Source: CAVYOD01 sp963770045 (GTDB lineage Bacteria; Acidobacteriota; Aminicenantia; Aminicenantales; CAVYOD01). Taken from it: a stretch of 64,000 bases of DNA. Position numbers and translations under genes: made by a program. Within the stretch, counting starts at the first letter, position 1. Every line of letters starts with the position of its first letter. The notes beneath the pieces are model-generated. The model saw only the letters and a list, made by a program, of their open reading frames with translations, searched no databases and had not been told where the DNA came from. Shown here piece by piece: positions 9,087 through 19,227 of the stretch. Location of the stretch: positions 1 to 64,000 of the forward strand of contig CAVYOD010000015.1 of NCBI GenBank assembly GCA_963770045.1, read 5' to 3'.

Positions 9087-9515
9087 GCTTCCTCCTCCAC
9101 GGTTAAACTCTTTTTCCCTGGGTTGCAAAAAATCTAGCACAAGGATGCCGGAGAGTCAAAATCAAAAGACGTCTATCTCGTCCTCTCGTCATCTCGTCTT
9201 CTCGTCCCATCGTGCGATCTTGCAGTTTCGTTTTCTTGTGTCTCTTATCTGTCTTATTTTTCTGGAGGAAGGTGTAACAGCTTATGTGCTACGACCCAGC
9301 CGCACATGGTCCGATCAATTGAAGAAGTCTTTTGCTAGGAGATAGCTGCTCACCGCTCACGGCTCAAAGCTCATTTCTTATTAACGAGACAGAAGGTTGT
9401 TTTCTCGGATTTGGACGAGACAGACCAGATAGACGGGAGAGACGAAATAGACGTCCAGGGCGCTTTGATATCCCCGAGCTAAAGATGTAGAATGTCGAAT
9501 CTGGGAGAATGAGAA
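9087..9515. repeat. Intergenic stretch with short TCTCGTC-type and CTCACGGCT-type repeats
   Basis: No gene is seen in these 429 bases. At 9174-9215 an 8-10 base unit built around TCTCGTC recurs four times. At 9347-9375 there is a run of CTCAC-like units (GCTCACCGCTCACGGCTCA). From about 9412 a related GACGAGACAG/ATAGACG pattern appears. Similar runs lie between other genes in this segment (10520-10570, 43346-43375, 45478-45508), so they look like a dispersed micro-repeat family of this genome. Confidence 0.5.
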
Positions 9516-10522
9516 ATGAAACATGGTCCCACAAGGATGATCAATCGGAGAGAATTTCTTAAAACATCGGGCGCTGTCTTGATGTCCTGGCCCGTGCTCA
9601 AACACTCCTGGGCAGGGGAGGAGACGGCGATGGCGAAATCCAGGGTTGCTCTGGTCAAGACCCGAGACCGGAAACAAGGCGTTAAGGAAGTCATGAGACT
9701 CTTGAATCATTCCTCCATTCGAGGCAAGCGGGTGTTGATCAAACCCAACTTCAACTCTGCCGATCCGACTCCTGGTTCTACCCACGTCGACACGCTGGCC
9801 CAGCTCATAGACGAGATTCACAAGGCCGGGGCTTCGCAAATCACCATCGGAGAGCGGAGCGGGCCCCCGCCGACCAAAAAAGTCCTCGAGGACAAGGGAA
9901 TTTTCGAGCTGGTCAAGGAGCATGAGGCCCATATCATCAATTTCGAAGAGCTTCCCGAGGAGAGCGGCTGGGTCCATTTCAATCCGCCCGGAAACCATTG
10001 GGCCGAGGGCTTTTATGTCGCCGGGCCGGTGGTCGAATCCGAGTATCTCGTCTCAACCTGCTGCCTCAAAACCCACCAGTATGGTGGGGTTTTCACCATG
10101 TCTTTGAAATTGTCCGTCGGGAGTGACTCCGAAAAGCCTCATGCGTCAGCTCCACAGTTCTCCCGACCAGAGAAAGATGATTGCCGAGATCAACCTCGGC
10201 TACAGGCCGCAGCTAATCGTTCTGGACGGAGTTGAAGCGTTTGTCGACGGCGGGCCCAGCACGGGGAAAAAGGTCGAAGCGGACGTATTTGTTGGCGGCA
10301 CCGACCGGGTCGCCGTTGACGCGGTCGGAGTCGCGATCCTCAAAGACCTCGGCTCGAACGACTGCCATTATGGGAACCAAGATTTTTGAGCAGGAGCAAA
10401 TCAAGAGGGCGGCGGAGCTTGGCATCGGCATAAGCAGTCCTAAGCAAATCGAGTTTGTTGCTTCTGACGAGCCCAGCCGCGCTTACGCCGATAAACTTCT
10501 AAAAATCTTAGCTCAGGGTTAG
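9516..10522 (+). CDS. DUF362 family protein with Tat signal (frameshifted)
   Basis: The N-terminus has a twin-arginine signal (NRREFLKTSGAVLMSWPVL) and then a DUF362 core: GKRVLIKPNFNSADPTPGST, LVSTCCLKTHQYGGVFTMSLK, GYRPQLIVLDGVEAFVDGGP and ADVFVGGTDRVAVDAVG. DUF362 proteins often accompany iron-sulfur or flavin enzymes, and their function is unsettled. The family CxxC/ferredoxin extension is not visible. Frameshifts near 10125 and 10365 split the frame; corrected length is about 335 residues. The ATG at 9516 has GGGAG upstream; an internal start at 9537 would leave the Tat motif intact. Export to the periplasm is inferred from the signal. Confidence 0.8.
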
Positions 10523-10611
10523 CTGCTCACAGCCCACTTCTCGTCAATCAGAAGACGAGAAGACAAGAGAAAGGCACTTATCTTTTATTTACCCCTTACT
10601 CCTTACCGTTT

Positions 10612-11963
10612 TTAGTTTCCCGCGATCGTCATTTCTTTGATTTTGATCGTCGGCCCGGCGATCGGGCCGAGGAACTCCAGGTCGTCGCCGACTGATTCGA
10701 CGTTCTCGAGGATCTTCCCCAGGTTCCCGGAGATGGTGATTTCGGTGACAGGGTAAGCGATCTCGCCCTTTTCGATCCAGAGCCCGAAAGCTCCCCGCGA
10801 TATGTCGCCCGTGACCGGGTTCAAGCCGTGGCCGAGGGTCCTGACCAAGAGAAGGCCTTTTTCGGTCGAAGAGATAATTTTCTCCGCCGGGATGTCTCCT
10901 GCTTGGAGATAAAAATTGGTCGGGCTGACTCCGCTTCCATCGGCGTTTCCCGTGGACCGGAGCTTGAGTTTCCGCGCCGCATAGGTGTTGCAGAGGTAGT
11001 TTCTTAAGATCCCTTTTTCAACGACGGGCGTCTTCCGGCAGGCGACTCCGTCGGAGTCGAAGGCCTCGTCCCGAGCAGCCCGGGCAGGAGTCCGTCGTCG
11101 AAGACCGTGACTTTCTGGTTGCCGATTCGCCGGCCGAGTTTGCCTACCAAGAAAGAGGCCTTCTGGTAAATGGAAGTGCCGGAAGCGCAGGCAAATAGAA
11201 ATCCCAGGAGCCAGGAAGTCATCGTCGGCTCGAAGATGATCGGCGCTTTTTGGGTCTTGATCTTCCTCGGTTTGATCTGACGCACCGTCCGGGCGACCGC
11301 GGTCCGGGCCACCTTTTCCGGCGGGTCGAGCTCCCGGAAATGCCGTTTGGAAGAAAACCAGTAGTCTTCGACCAGGTTGTCCGTATCGCCGGCCTGGAGA
11401 CCGACGCTGAGTCCGCAGTAGGATTGGTCATATTCGCCCAGAAACCCATTGGAGTTGGCGAGGACTGACTTTGCTTCATTAGCGCCGAAACTCGCGCCAT
11501 GGGAGTTGGTGATCCTTTTGTCTTCGAGGGCAATCCGCTCTGTCTCAAGGGCCAGGCCGATTTTTGTCTTTGAATCGAGGGTCGCGACCTCCGGGTCGAA
11601 AAGATTAAGGGAGGCCACGTCTATCTTCAGAGGCGAGAGCGGCGCCAGCCCGGCGAACTCATCCGGGTTGGCCAGCTCCGCCCGCCTGATCGCCCTCTTG
11701 ACCAGCCGCCGGAGAGTCGGAAGCGATAGGTCCGAGGAGCTGGCAAAAGCCGTCCGCTTGTCCCTGATAACCCGGAGACCCAATACCCTTGAGCGGGCCT
11801 CGACAAGATTCTCGATCTCTCCCTTCCGGACATCGACGCTGAATTCGTAACCGTCAGAGACGTGAATTTCGATTTCGTCTGCCCCGCTGGCTCTTCCGAA
11901 GGCGACCAGACCTTCGGCCAGATCCGACAGCTCTGAGGATTTCTTCGACTCCCCGAACTTCAC
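10612..11963 (-). CDS. pmbA: TldD/PmbA family protein, PmbA subunit (frameshifted)
   Basis: PmbA (TldE) pairs with TldD to make a heterodimeric metalloprotease that trims unfolded or modified peptides. Seen: EIHVSDGYEFSVDVRKGEIE at the N-terminus and GLRVIRDKRTAFASSSDLS. The middle contains IIFEPTMTSWLLGFLFAC, where TldD has its zinc motif; no HExxxH is present, as expected for the non-catalytic partner. A frameshift near 11065 moves to the frame of the C-terminal LVRTLGHGLNPVTGDISRGA and GPTIKIKEMTIAGN. The start overlaps the tldD end by 4 bases (ATGA), so the pair is co-translated. Confidence 0.9.
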
Positions 11964-13390
11964 CCGGTCCCTCCGACCGTCATCGCTGAGATTTTGAGTG
12001 TCGGGCAGCCGTCATTGACCGGGGCCTCCTGGCCTTCTTTGCCGCAGGTCCCGGTCTGAAGGCCAAAGGCCAGGTCGGTCCCAACCATCTGGATCTTTTT
12101 CAGGATATCGATGTTAGAGCCGATGAGGGTGGCTTGTTTCACCGGCGCCGTCAGTTTGCCGGCCTCGATAAGATATCCTGAGCTCACGGAAAAAGTGAAC
12201 TTTCCCGAATCCTCCACCTGGCCGCCCTGGAGCCTGTCGACATAGAACCCTTTTCTCACAGACTTCACGATTTCCTCAGGGTCATACTCGCCGCGATCGA
12301 TATAGGTGTTGGCCATGCGGGGAATAGGGATGCAGGTGAAGTCCTGTCTCCGGCCGTGGCCGGTGAGGGGCAGGTTCATGATCCTGGCCGACAAGCGGTC
12401 CTGGAGCCAACCCCTGACGACACCCTTCTCTATGAGCAGAGTTTTCTGAGGGATGGTGCCCTCGTCGTCGATGTTGTAGGAGCCCCGAGAGGCGGGGATT
12501 GTCGGGTCATCAAAGATTGTGACCTGGTGGCCTCCGACCTTTTTCCCCATCTTGTCCCAAAACACGGAGGTCTTTTTTCGGTTGAAATCCGCTTCGAGGA
12601 GATGGCCGACCGCCTCGTGGATCAGGACACCGCTGTGACCGGGAGAAAGGACGACCGGCATTTCGCCCGCCGGGGCTTCCCGGGCTTCGAGCAGGAGGAG
12701 CGCTTCCCGGGCGGCTTCTTCGCCCATCCGACGCGGAGTCAGCGTCCGGCTGAAATATTCGACTCCCACCCGACCGCCCCCCCCGAAATATCCGTATTCT
12801 CGTTTCCTGTTTTTTTCGGCGATGGCGACACAGGTGAGCTTGACGAGCGGGCGCACGTCCCGGGCCACGAGGCCCTCGGAATTAACGATCATCACGTACT
12901 GGAGGCTGTCCTGAAAGGCGGCTTTGACCTTCTTTATTTTTTCATCGTAATTCCGGGCGGCAAAATAGGCTTCTCTGACCAGAGGAAGCTTTTTTTCCAT
13001 GGGGATCCGGTGGGCGGGTTTCTCGACCCGATAGAAGTTGTGATGATACTTGAGTCCGCGGAAGCGAGGATGTGAACTGGATGCGCTGCCGGAGGCTATG
13101 GCAGCGGCCGTGAGTGCCGCTTTTTTGATTTTTTCGAAGCTCAGATCATTGCTGTAGCCATAGCCGGTTTTTTCCCCGGAGATCACCCTGACGCCGAGTC
13201 CAAGATTAACGCTCTCCGCCGTCTCTTTGACGATGTCCTCTTCCATGTTGATGAAATTGTAGACGCCATATTCCAAAAAGATCTCGGAGAAATCCCCGCC
13301 CAGGGAGAGGGCGCTCGACAAGATTTTTTTGAGGTCCTCCAGAGGAATGCGAAAGTGGTCTTCAAAAGGGAGTGCCGCGAATTGTTTCAT
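11960..13390 (-). CDS. tldD: TldD/PmbA family metalloprotease, catalytic subunit TldD
   Basis: A complete protein of 476 residues, normal for TldD. The zinc-binding HEAVGHLLEAD (HExxxH with a downstream acidic ligand) lies near residue 260. GSYNIDDEGTIPQKTLLIEKG and NTYIDRGEYDPEEIV are further family blocks, and TLKISAMTVGGTG closes it. TldD-TldE degrades unfolded peptides and, in some bacteria, processes RiPP precursors such as microcin B17; no RiPP gene is seen nearby, so a general proteolytic role is likelier. It precedes pmbA with a 4-base overlap on the minus strand. Confidence 0.95.
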   Translation of the reverse strand: MKQFAALPFEDHFRIPLEDLKKILSSALSLGGDFSEIFLEYGVYNFINMEEDIVKETAESVNLGLGVRVISGEKTGYGYSNDLSFEKIKKAALTAAAIASGSASSSHPRFRGLKYHHNFYRVEKPAHRIPMEKKLPLVREAYFAARNYDEKIKKVKAAFQDSLQYVMIVNSEGLVARDVRPLVKLTCVAIAEKNRKREYGYFGGGGRVGVEYFSRTLTPRRMGEEAAREALLLLEAREAPAGEMPVVLSPGHSGVLIHEAVGHLLEADFNRKKTSVFWDKMGKKVGGHQVTIFDDPTIPASRGSYNIDDEGTIPQKTLLIEKGVVRGWLQDRLSARIMNLPLTGHGRRQDFTCIPIPRMANTYIDRGEYDPEEIVKSVRKGFYVDRLQGGQVEDSGKFTFSVSSGYLIEAGKLTAPVKQATLIGSNIDILKKIQMVGTDLAFGLQTGTCGKEGQEAPVNDGCPTLKISAMTVGGTG

Positions 13391-13433
13391 TCAGATATCA
13401 TTTTGGCAGAAAAAGAACAGCTTCGCAAGCTGG

Positions 13434-14485
13434 TTAGTTCTTATGTTTCAAGAGCGGCAGCGCCAGGACCGCAAAGCTCCCGATGCCGAGCGAGTATTCA
13501 AAGAGATTGGTAATGAGATGGACTCCGATCCCTGAGATGATGGCCAGACTCTGATCGAAATTCATCAGTCCGAAGGTCAGGGCCCAGGCGGACTCCCAGG
13601 TTCCAAAGCCGGCCAGCCCCTTGACCGGAAGAATGGATGTCAACTCGGCGCCCGTGATGCCGAGGATAAGCTTCCAGAAGCTGAAGGTGGACAGAGAAAA
13701 GCCGTGGCTCCGCAGAAGGGCAAAAAGAAGGAAATAGAGTGAGACATATTTTCCGAGGCGGATAAGAAGGGACAGAAAAAAGAGCGGCAGGTCAATCTTT
13801 TTCTCCCTGGCCTCCCGCAGGCTCTCGATGGTGGCCTGGAATTTTTCGATCTGAGATCTCGGCCCATTTCTTGTTCTCAAAGTGGAATTTCCTGATCACG
13901 GCTCGATAGATTCTGAGAAGCAAACCGGAAAACGGGACAATTTTCCAGAGGATAATAAAAAAGATGAGAAAAAAGACACAAGCAACGGCCAAGAGGGCGG
14001 GAACGAGAAAAGTCGATCGATCCGAGGCCAACGGCCAGGAGAGCCAGGAGCAAAAATGGGCTCAGAGTCAGAAAATCAAAGATGCCGGAGAGGACAAAAG
14101 AGGATGTTGCCGATTCAAATGAGAAATCGAGTCTCCGATTAAGGACATAAACATAGGAAAGGGCGCCGAGCCGGGCGGGGAGGAGGTCGACGAAGCTGTT
14201 CCGGATGAAGGTGACAAGCATCATGTTTCCCCAGCCGATCTTATAGGGCCGAAGGAGCCACTTGTAGCGGAGGGCCCGGAGCACGGCGGCCATGAGCGCG
14301 ATGCCCATGTAGGCGAACAAGGCGGGCACATAGATCTGGCGCAGAGTTTGGATGAGCTCCGGAGTCTTGATCTGAGAAAAGAGAAGCCAGAGGAGGACGA
14401 TAGAGAGAGCGGCGGATATGGTGATATAGAGAGTTTTCTTTCCGGCCATCCCTTTATGGTATTTTCCATTGATTCCTTTTGTCAA
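13434..14485 (-). CDS. Flippase-like membrane protein, LPG synthase TM domain (UPF0104) (frameshifted)
   Basis: A multi-spanning membrane protein of the PF03706 type (AglD/MprF transmembrane-domain relatives). The N-terminal part has TLYITISAALSIVLLWLLFS, RALRYKWLLRPYKIG and NSFVDLLPARLGALSYVYVL, the last resembling the family signature. The C-terminal part has SILPVKGLAGFGTWESAWAL (the family G-x-x-G-x-x-E block) and ends FAVLALPLLKHKN. Two frameshifts, near 14015 and 13872, link three frames; corrected length is about 350 residues. The start may instead be the ATG at 14449. Such proteins help move lipid-linked sugars or modify lipids; the substrate cannot be told from sequence. Confidence 0.75.
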
Positions 14486-14630
14486 TACGATAGGACCGGC
14501 GCTTGATTATTCCCGGATATTGCTTTATCTTTGCTTATTAACGAGCGTCTCTGGGCTCTTGGCTCGGGACAGGCCCCTCGGCCAGAGGCAGAAGAGAACA
14601 AAGGACCGAGTTCCGTTTTCAGGAGGCACA

Positions 14631-16505
14631 ATGCATAGCGAGGGAAAAAGACACCCGTTTTGGCTGGCAATCCCATTTCTCATCCTTTATTTTGTCTTCT
14701 CCCTTCATCCCCACCTAACATGCGGCTCGCCGGTAGATTTCCCCCGCCTCCGATCCCTTTATGTTCCGATGAGGGACGGGATCAAGATAGCGATCGATGT
14801 CTGGCTCCCTGCGGGCCTTTCCGGCGGCCAGAAAATCCCTGCCGTTATGCGTTCGACTCGCTATTGGAGGGCCCAGGATATTGTGGGCGCTTCCCCGGAA
14901 AACGACTCCAATTATAAGACCGCCCAGCTGTTCAACGGCGCCGGATACGCTCTGGTCTTGGTCGATGCCCGCGGCACAGGCGCGTCCTTCGGCAGCCGTG
15001 CTTATGAAATGACTTCTGACGAGGTCAAGGATTATGGCCAGATCGCGGACTGGATTGTCGCCCAGCCGTGGTCCAATCAAAAGGTCGGAGCCTTTGGCGT
15101 TTCCTATGAGGGGAATACGGCGGAAATGCTCGTGGTCAACCAACGTCCGCTTGTCAAAGCCGTCGCCCCTCTCTTTAACGATTTTAACTACATCGATTAC
15201 CTGGCCTATCCCGGCGGCCTCTTTCTCAATTTCTACACGAGCCTGTGGGGCAACATGGTCGGAGCCATGGACAGAAATGATATCTGCGGCCTGGCCGGCG
15301 TCTCCGGAGGTCAGTGCGAAGAACTGAGGCAGAAGGTCCGAGGAGTCAAGCCGGTTGACAGCGATAAGGATGGCGCACTCCTTGCCTCTGCTGTCGAGCA
15401 GCACAAAGCGAATGTCAAAGTCGCTGAGGCGGCGGAACAGGTCCAGTTTAAGGACGATCCGTTTGGCCCCGACCGCATTAAAAATCTTTCCGAGATCGCC
15501 AATCCCTCCGGCCATCTCGGGGAGATTGAAGCCGCGGGAACGGCGATGTTCATCCGAGCGGGCTGGCTTGATGCGGCTACGGTCAGCGGGACTCTCAGTC
15601 GGTTCCTGACAATTCGCAATCCTCAGAAGATCATCATCGGTCCCTGGAGTCACGGCGGCAGATTTGACACCGACCCGTTTTTGCCGTCAGACACCCCTGC
15701 CCAGCCGAGCCCCGCCGACCAGATGAACGAGATGATTCAGTTCTTTGACCTTTATCTAAAGGAGAGTCCGTCTCCCAAAATGGAATCCAGCATTAAGTAC
15801 TATACTCTGGGCGCAGGGACGTGGAGTGAAACCAAAGTCTGGCCTCCCGGCGGAGGCCGCGATACCAGCTTTTACTTCGGACCGGAAAACACGCTCTCCA
15901 ACGCTCCCTCCCGCCAGGACGAAGGTCGCGATTCCTACGTCATAAATTATGACGCGACCACGGGGAGTGCCAATCGCTGGCACACCAACATCGGCGGTGG
16001 CGATGTCATCTACCCTGACAGGGCCGAGGAGGACAGGAAACTTCTCACCTACACGAGCGCCCCGATGGAATCCGATGTGGAGATCACCGGAAATCCACTC
16101 GTGACGATTTATGCGAGCTCCACAGCAGAGGATGGCGCCTTCTTTGTTTATCTTGAAGACGTGGCTCCGAACGGCCGGGTGACTTACATCACAGAAGGGG
16201 AGCTCCGGGCTCTCTGCAGGAAGGTCTCCAAAGATAAGCCCCCGTACAAAATGTTTGGTCCGTACAGGACGTTCGAGCGCAAGGATGCGGGGCCGCTCAT
16301 CCCGGGGGAGGCGGCCGAACTGACCTTCGGTCTCTGGCCTACGTCGGTAAAGATCAAAAAAGGAGACAGGATCCGGATCGCCGTCGCGGGCGCCGATAAG
16401 GATAACTTTGCTCGATACCCGCTGCATTCAGAAAAAGTTCCGACCATCCTTGTCGAGCGGAACCGCCGTTTCCCCTCGAAGATCGTCCTTCCCATTAAAA
16501 AATAA
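14631..16505 (+). CDS. CocE/NonD family hydrolase (X-Pro dipeptidyl-peptidase-like)
   Basis: A secreted alpha/beta hydrolase of 624 residues. The ATG at 14631 has a perfect AGGAGG 4 bases before it; the open frame extends further upstream without such a site. The N-terminus is a signal peptide (FWLAIPFLILYFVFSLHPHL). Then come VPMRDGIKIAIDVWLP, the nucleophile elbow GVSYEGNTAEM (GxSYxG, Ser nucleophile), IIGPWSHGG (likely catalytic His), and a C-terminal jelly-roll domain of the PepX_C type ending SKIVLPIKK. The family cleaves X-Pro peptides, cocaine or acyl bonds such as glutaryl-cephalosporin; the natural substrate here is unknown. It is divergent from the flippase-like gene and shares the promoter region with it. 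Confidence 0.9.
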   Translation: MHSEGKRHPFWLAIPFLILYFVFSLHPHLTCGSPVDFPRLRSLYVPMRDGIKIAIDVWLPAGLSGGQKIPAVMRSTRYWRAQDIVGASPENDSNYKTAQLFNGAGYALVLVDARGTGASFGSRAYEMTSDEVKDYGQIADWIVAQPWSNQKVGAFGVSYEGNTAEMLVVNQRPLVKAVAPLFNDFNYIDYLAYPGGLFLNFYTSLWGNMVGAMDRNDICGLAGVSGGQCEELRQKVRGVKPVDSDKDGALLASAVEQHKANVKVAEAAEQVQFKDDPFGPDRIKNLSEIANPSGHLGEIEAAGTAMFIRAGWLDAATVSGTLSRFLTIRNPQKIIIGPWSHGGRFDTDPFLPSDTPAQPSPADQMNEMIQFFDLYLKESPSPKMESSIKYYTLGAGTWSETKVWPPGGGRDTSFYFGPENTLSNAPSRQDEGRDSYVINYDATTGSANRWHTNIGGGDVIYPDRAEEDRKLLTYTSAPMESDVEITGNPLVTIYASSTAEDGAFFVYLEDVAPNGRVTYITEGELRALCRKVSKDKPPYKMFGPYRTFERKDAGPLIPGEAAELTFGLWPTSVKIKKGDRIRIAVAGADKDNFARYPLHSEKVPTILVERNRRFPSKIVLPIKK

Positions 16506-16578
16506 ATATTGGTTTGGCACGCCTTCAGGCCATTGCTTTTTGTTTGACCTCCCGGCGATAAACATCTATAATTTTTTC

Positions 16579-17412
16579 ATGAACTTAGAAGAGTTGGACC
16601 CGATCATCGAAGCGGCCCTCAGGGAGGATATGCCGCGGGGCGATATCACTTCCGAGAACATCATTCCTCCGGATTCGGTCTCGGAAGCGGTTATTCTGGC
16701 CAAGCAGGCAGGAGTTCTGGCCGGTCTAGGCGTTGCTCGCCGGGTCTTTGAGAAGGTCAACCCTGCCGTCGGCTTTCTGCCGCTTTTCGAAGACGGCCAG
16801 CCCTTCTGCAAAGGCGACATTCTCGCCGAGGTCAAGGGGAACTCGGTCGCTCTTCTCAAGGGCGAGCGGACCGCCCTCAATTTTCTCCAGAGGATGTCGG
16901 GCATCGCGACGACGACCCAGGAATATGTGCAAGCAGCCAGGGGAACCAAGGCGAAAATCCTCGACACGCGCAAGACGACACCTGGGCTGAGAGCGATTGA
17001 GAAATATGCTGTCCGGATGGGGGGTGGTGAAAACCACCGCCTCAACCTTTCGGAAATGGTCCTGATCAAGGACAATCATCTCGAGTTGGCCGGCGGCATC
17101 GCGGAAGCGGTGAAGAGAGCACGGACAAAAATCAAAGAGGGGACCAAAGTCGAGGTCGAGGTGACAAACCTGGCCGGAGCGAAGGAGGCTCTTGCGGCAG
17201 GCGCGGACAGGCTCATGCTCGACAACATGCCTCTTAAGAAAATGAAAAATGTCGTGGACTGGGCGGCGGGTCGCGTCCCGATCGAAGTCTCCGGCAGAAT
17301 CCGCTTGCCAAAAGTCCGGGCCATTGCCTCCCTGGGAGTTGATTATATTTCCGTCGGCGCGCTCACCCATTCTTATAAATCGGTGGACATCAGCCTGGAG
17401 TTCCTGGACTAA
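16579..17412 (+). CDS. nadC: Nicotinate-nucleotide pyrophosphorylase (carboxylating)
   Basis: Converts quinolinate and PRPP into nicotinate mononucleotide, CO2 and PPi in NAD synthesis. 277 residues, typical. Seen: GDITSENIIP near the N-terminus, KGERTALNFLQRMSGIAT, the PRPP/quinolinate-binding ILDTRKTTPGLRAIEKYAV, GGGENHRLNLSEMVLIKDNH, and LMLDNM followed by IEVSGRI. The start ATG at 16579 follows a T-rich leader with no obvious strong RBS. It ends 2 bases before nadB, forming a nadC-nadB operon. Confidence 0.97.
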   Translation: MNLEELDPIIEAALREDMPRGDITSENIIPPDSVSEAVILAKQAGVLAGLGVARRVFEKVNPAVGFLPLFEDGQPFCKGDILAEVKGNSVALLKGERTALNFLQRMSGIATTTQEYVQAARGTKAKILDTRKTTPGLRAIEKYAVRMGGGENHRLNLSEMVLIKDNHLELAGGIAEAVKRARTKIKEGTKVEVEVTNLAGAKEALAAGADRLMLDNMPLKKMKNVVDWAAGRVPIEVSGRIRLPKVRAIASLGVDYISVGALTHSYKSVDISLEFLD

Positions 17413-17414
17413 AA

Positions 17415-18989
17415 ATGAGAGACGAAGAATTCTTGAAAACAGGCGTGCTCGTGATCGGGTGCGGCATCGGCGGAGCCAGCGCCGCCCTGGAAGCGGCCAA
17501 GCGCGGCCTCGAGGTGACCGTTATTTCCAAGTCGGACAGGCTTCAGGAATCCAACACCTATTATGCCCAGGGCGGGATCGTTTCGCTCGGCCCCGACGAT
17601 CATCCGGAACTCCTCAAAGAAGACCTGATCAAAACCGGCGACGGCATTAACAACCCCGAGGCGGTCGAGGTCCTGGCAAACGAGGGGAAAGCCGCTGTCG
17701 ATGAAATCCTTATCAAAGAGCTGGACATACCCTTTACCCGGAGCTCGCCGGACTCTCTGGATTACGCCCAGGAAGGAGGACATTCGCGCCGCCGCATCCT
17801 CCATGTCAAGGATACGACGGGCAGGACAATCGAGGAAAAGTACATCGAGGCCCTCAAAAAATATCCAAATGTTACCCTTTTAGCCGACCACACGGCTGTC
17901 GACCTTCTGACTATACCTCATCATTCCAAGAATCCCATCGCCTATTATAAGCCGCCGCGGTGCATCGGCGCGTATGTTCTTGATAACACGACTAGAAAGG
18001 TCAAAACGATCTTTGCCGCCCAGACCGTCCTGGCGACAGGCGGCTGCGGAGCGGTTTTTCTCTACACCTCCAACCCCAGGGATGCGATCGGCGCCGGCTA
18101 TGCCATGGCCCTCAGGGCGGGAGCCAGGATCGTCAACATGGAGTACATCCAGTTCCACCCCACTTCCTTGTTTCACCGTGACGCCGACAGCTTCCTCATC
18201 TCGGAGACCGTCCGAGGAGAAGGGGCGCGCCTGAAGACCAAGGACGGAAAGACCTTTATGGAGAAATACAGCGAGGAGGCTGACCTCGCGCCCCGAGACG
18301 AAGTGACCCGGGCCATCTATGAGGAAATGACGAATTCCAACTCCAACTATGTTTATCTCGACCTTGCCTCCTACGCTAAGGTCGATATTAAGAAAAGGTT
18401 CCCCAATATCTATCAGACCTGCTTGAAATACGGCATCGATATCACGAGAGAGCCCATCCCTGTCGTCCCCGCCGCCCACTACTGCTGCGGCGGAGTCCTG
18501 GTGGATGAGTGGGGGAAAACGACCCTCCCCGGACTCTGGGCGGTGGGCGAGGTCTCCTGCACGGGCGTCCACGGGGCCAACCGTCTGGCCTCGACTTCGC
18601 TGCTCGAAGGCCTGGTCTGGGGGACAAGAGCGGCCAGGGATATCGTCGCCCACCATGATCCGACGACTCCGTATGAACAATCTGAGATCAACCCCTGGTA
18701 TTATCCCGATAAGGAGGAGGGGATCGACCCCGCCCTGATCAACCAGGATTGGCTGACCATCCGGACCACACTCTGGAACTATGCCGGGATCATCCGGACC
18801 AGGAAACGCCTGGACCGGGCCCGCGCTGACCTGGAATATCTCCAGCACCGGATTGAAAAATTCTATCGGGCCGCCGAAATGGACCAGAAGATCGTCGGTT
18901 TGAAGCACGGCATCCAGGTCGCGCTGATGATCACCCATGCCGCCCTGGCCAACCCCATCAGCCGCGGCGCGCATTTTATAAAAGAATGA
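17415..18989 (+). CDS. nadB: L-aspartate oxidase
   Basis: A flavoenzyme that oxidises L-aspartate to iminoaspartate, the first step of de novo NAD synthesis. 524 residues. VLVIGCGIGGASAALEAAKR is the FAD Rossmann motif; SNTYYAQGGIV is the succinate-dehydrogenase/NadB signature; EYIQFHPTSLF and HYCCGGVLVDEWGKT belong to the active site and FAD region. VHGANRLASTSLLEGLVWG matches the C-terminal FAD motif, and a helical bundle follows. nadA (quinolinate synthase) is not in the window. The gene is complete and unbroken. Confidence 0.97.
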   Translation: MRDEEFLKTGVLVIGCGIGGASAALEAAKRGLEVTVISKSDRLQESNTYYAQGGIVSLGPDDHPELLKEDLIKTGDGINNPEAVEVLANEGKAAVDEILIKELDIPFTRSSPDSLDYAQEGGHSRRRILHVKDTTGRTIEEKYIEALKKYPNVTLLADHTAVDLLTIPHHSKNPIAYYKPPRCIGAYVLDNTTRKVKTIFAAQTVLATGGCGAVFLYTSNPRDAIGAGYAMALRAGARIVNMEYIQFHPTSLFHRDADSFLISETVRGEGARLKTKDGKTFMEKYSEEADLAPRDEVTRAIYEEMTNSNSNYVYLDLASYAKVDIKKRFPNIYQTCLKYGIDITREPIPVVPAAHYCCGGVLVDEWGKTTLPGLWAVGEVSCTGVHGANRLASTSLLEGLVWGTRAARDIVAHHDPTTPYEQSEINPWYYPDKEEGIDPALINQDWLTIRTTLWNYAGIIRTRKRLDRARADLEYLQHRIEKFYRAAEMDQKIVGLKHGIQVALMITHAALANPISRGAHFIKE

Positions 18990-19227
18990 GCCGTGAGGGG
19001 TGGGCGGTAAGTAGTAAGGGGGGAGGGGAGAAGCCCTCAAATATTAAAGAGTTAAAGGAAGAGTCTTTTTTAGATGGATGATTATCCGTGTTTTTTTAAA
19101 AATTTGATACCCCTAACTATTTACCCCTAACCCCTTACCTTTTCTGGTTTTATTAACTTTTGTCGGTGGCGCAATAAAATAAATTGTTCTATAATAACGA
19201 AATAAATGATAGCGACTGGAGAGACTT

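Noticed and set aside
9174..9215. Repeated TCTCGTC units as a CRISPR array
   Set aside because: Units of 8-10 bases with no unique spacers; no cas genes in the window.
11960..13390. tldD-pmbA as part of a RiPP biosynthesis cluster
   Set aside because: No precursor peptide, cyclase or radical-SAM gene lies nearby; neighbours are housekeeping genes.
14715..15653. 312-codon minus-strand frame within the CocE/NonD gene
   Set aside because: The plus strand has a signal peptide, nucleophile elbow and complete family pattern, so this is only a shadow.
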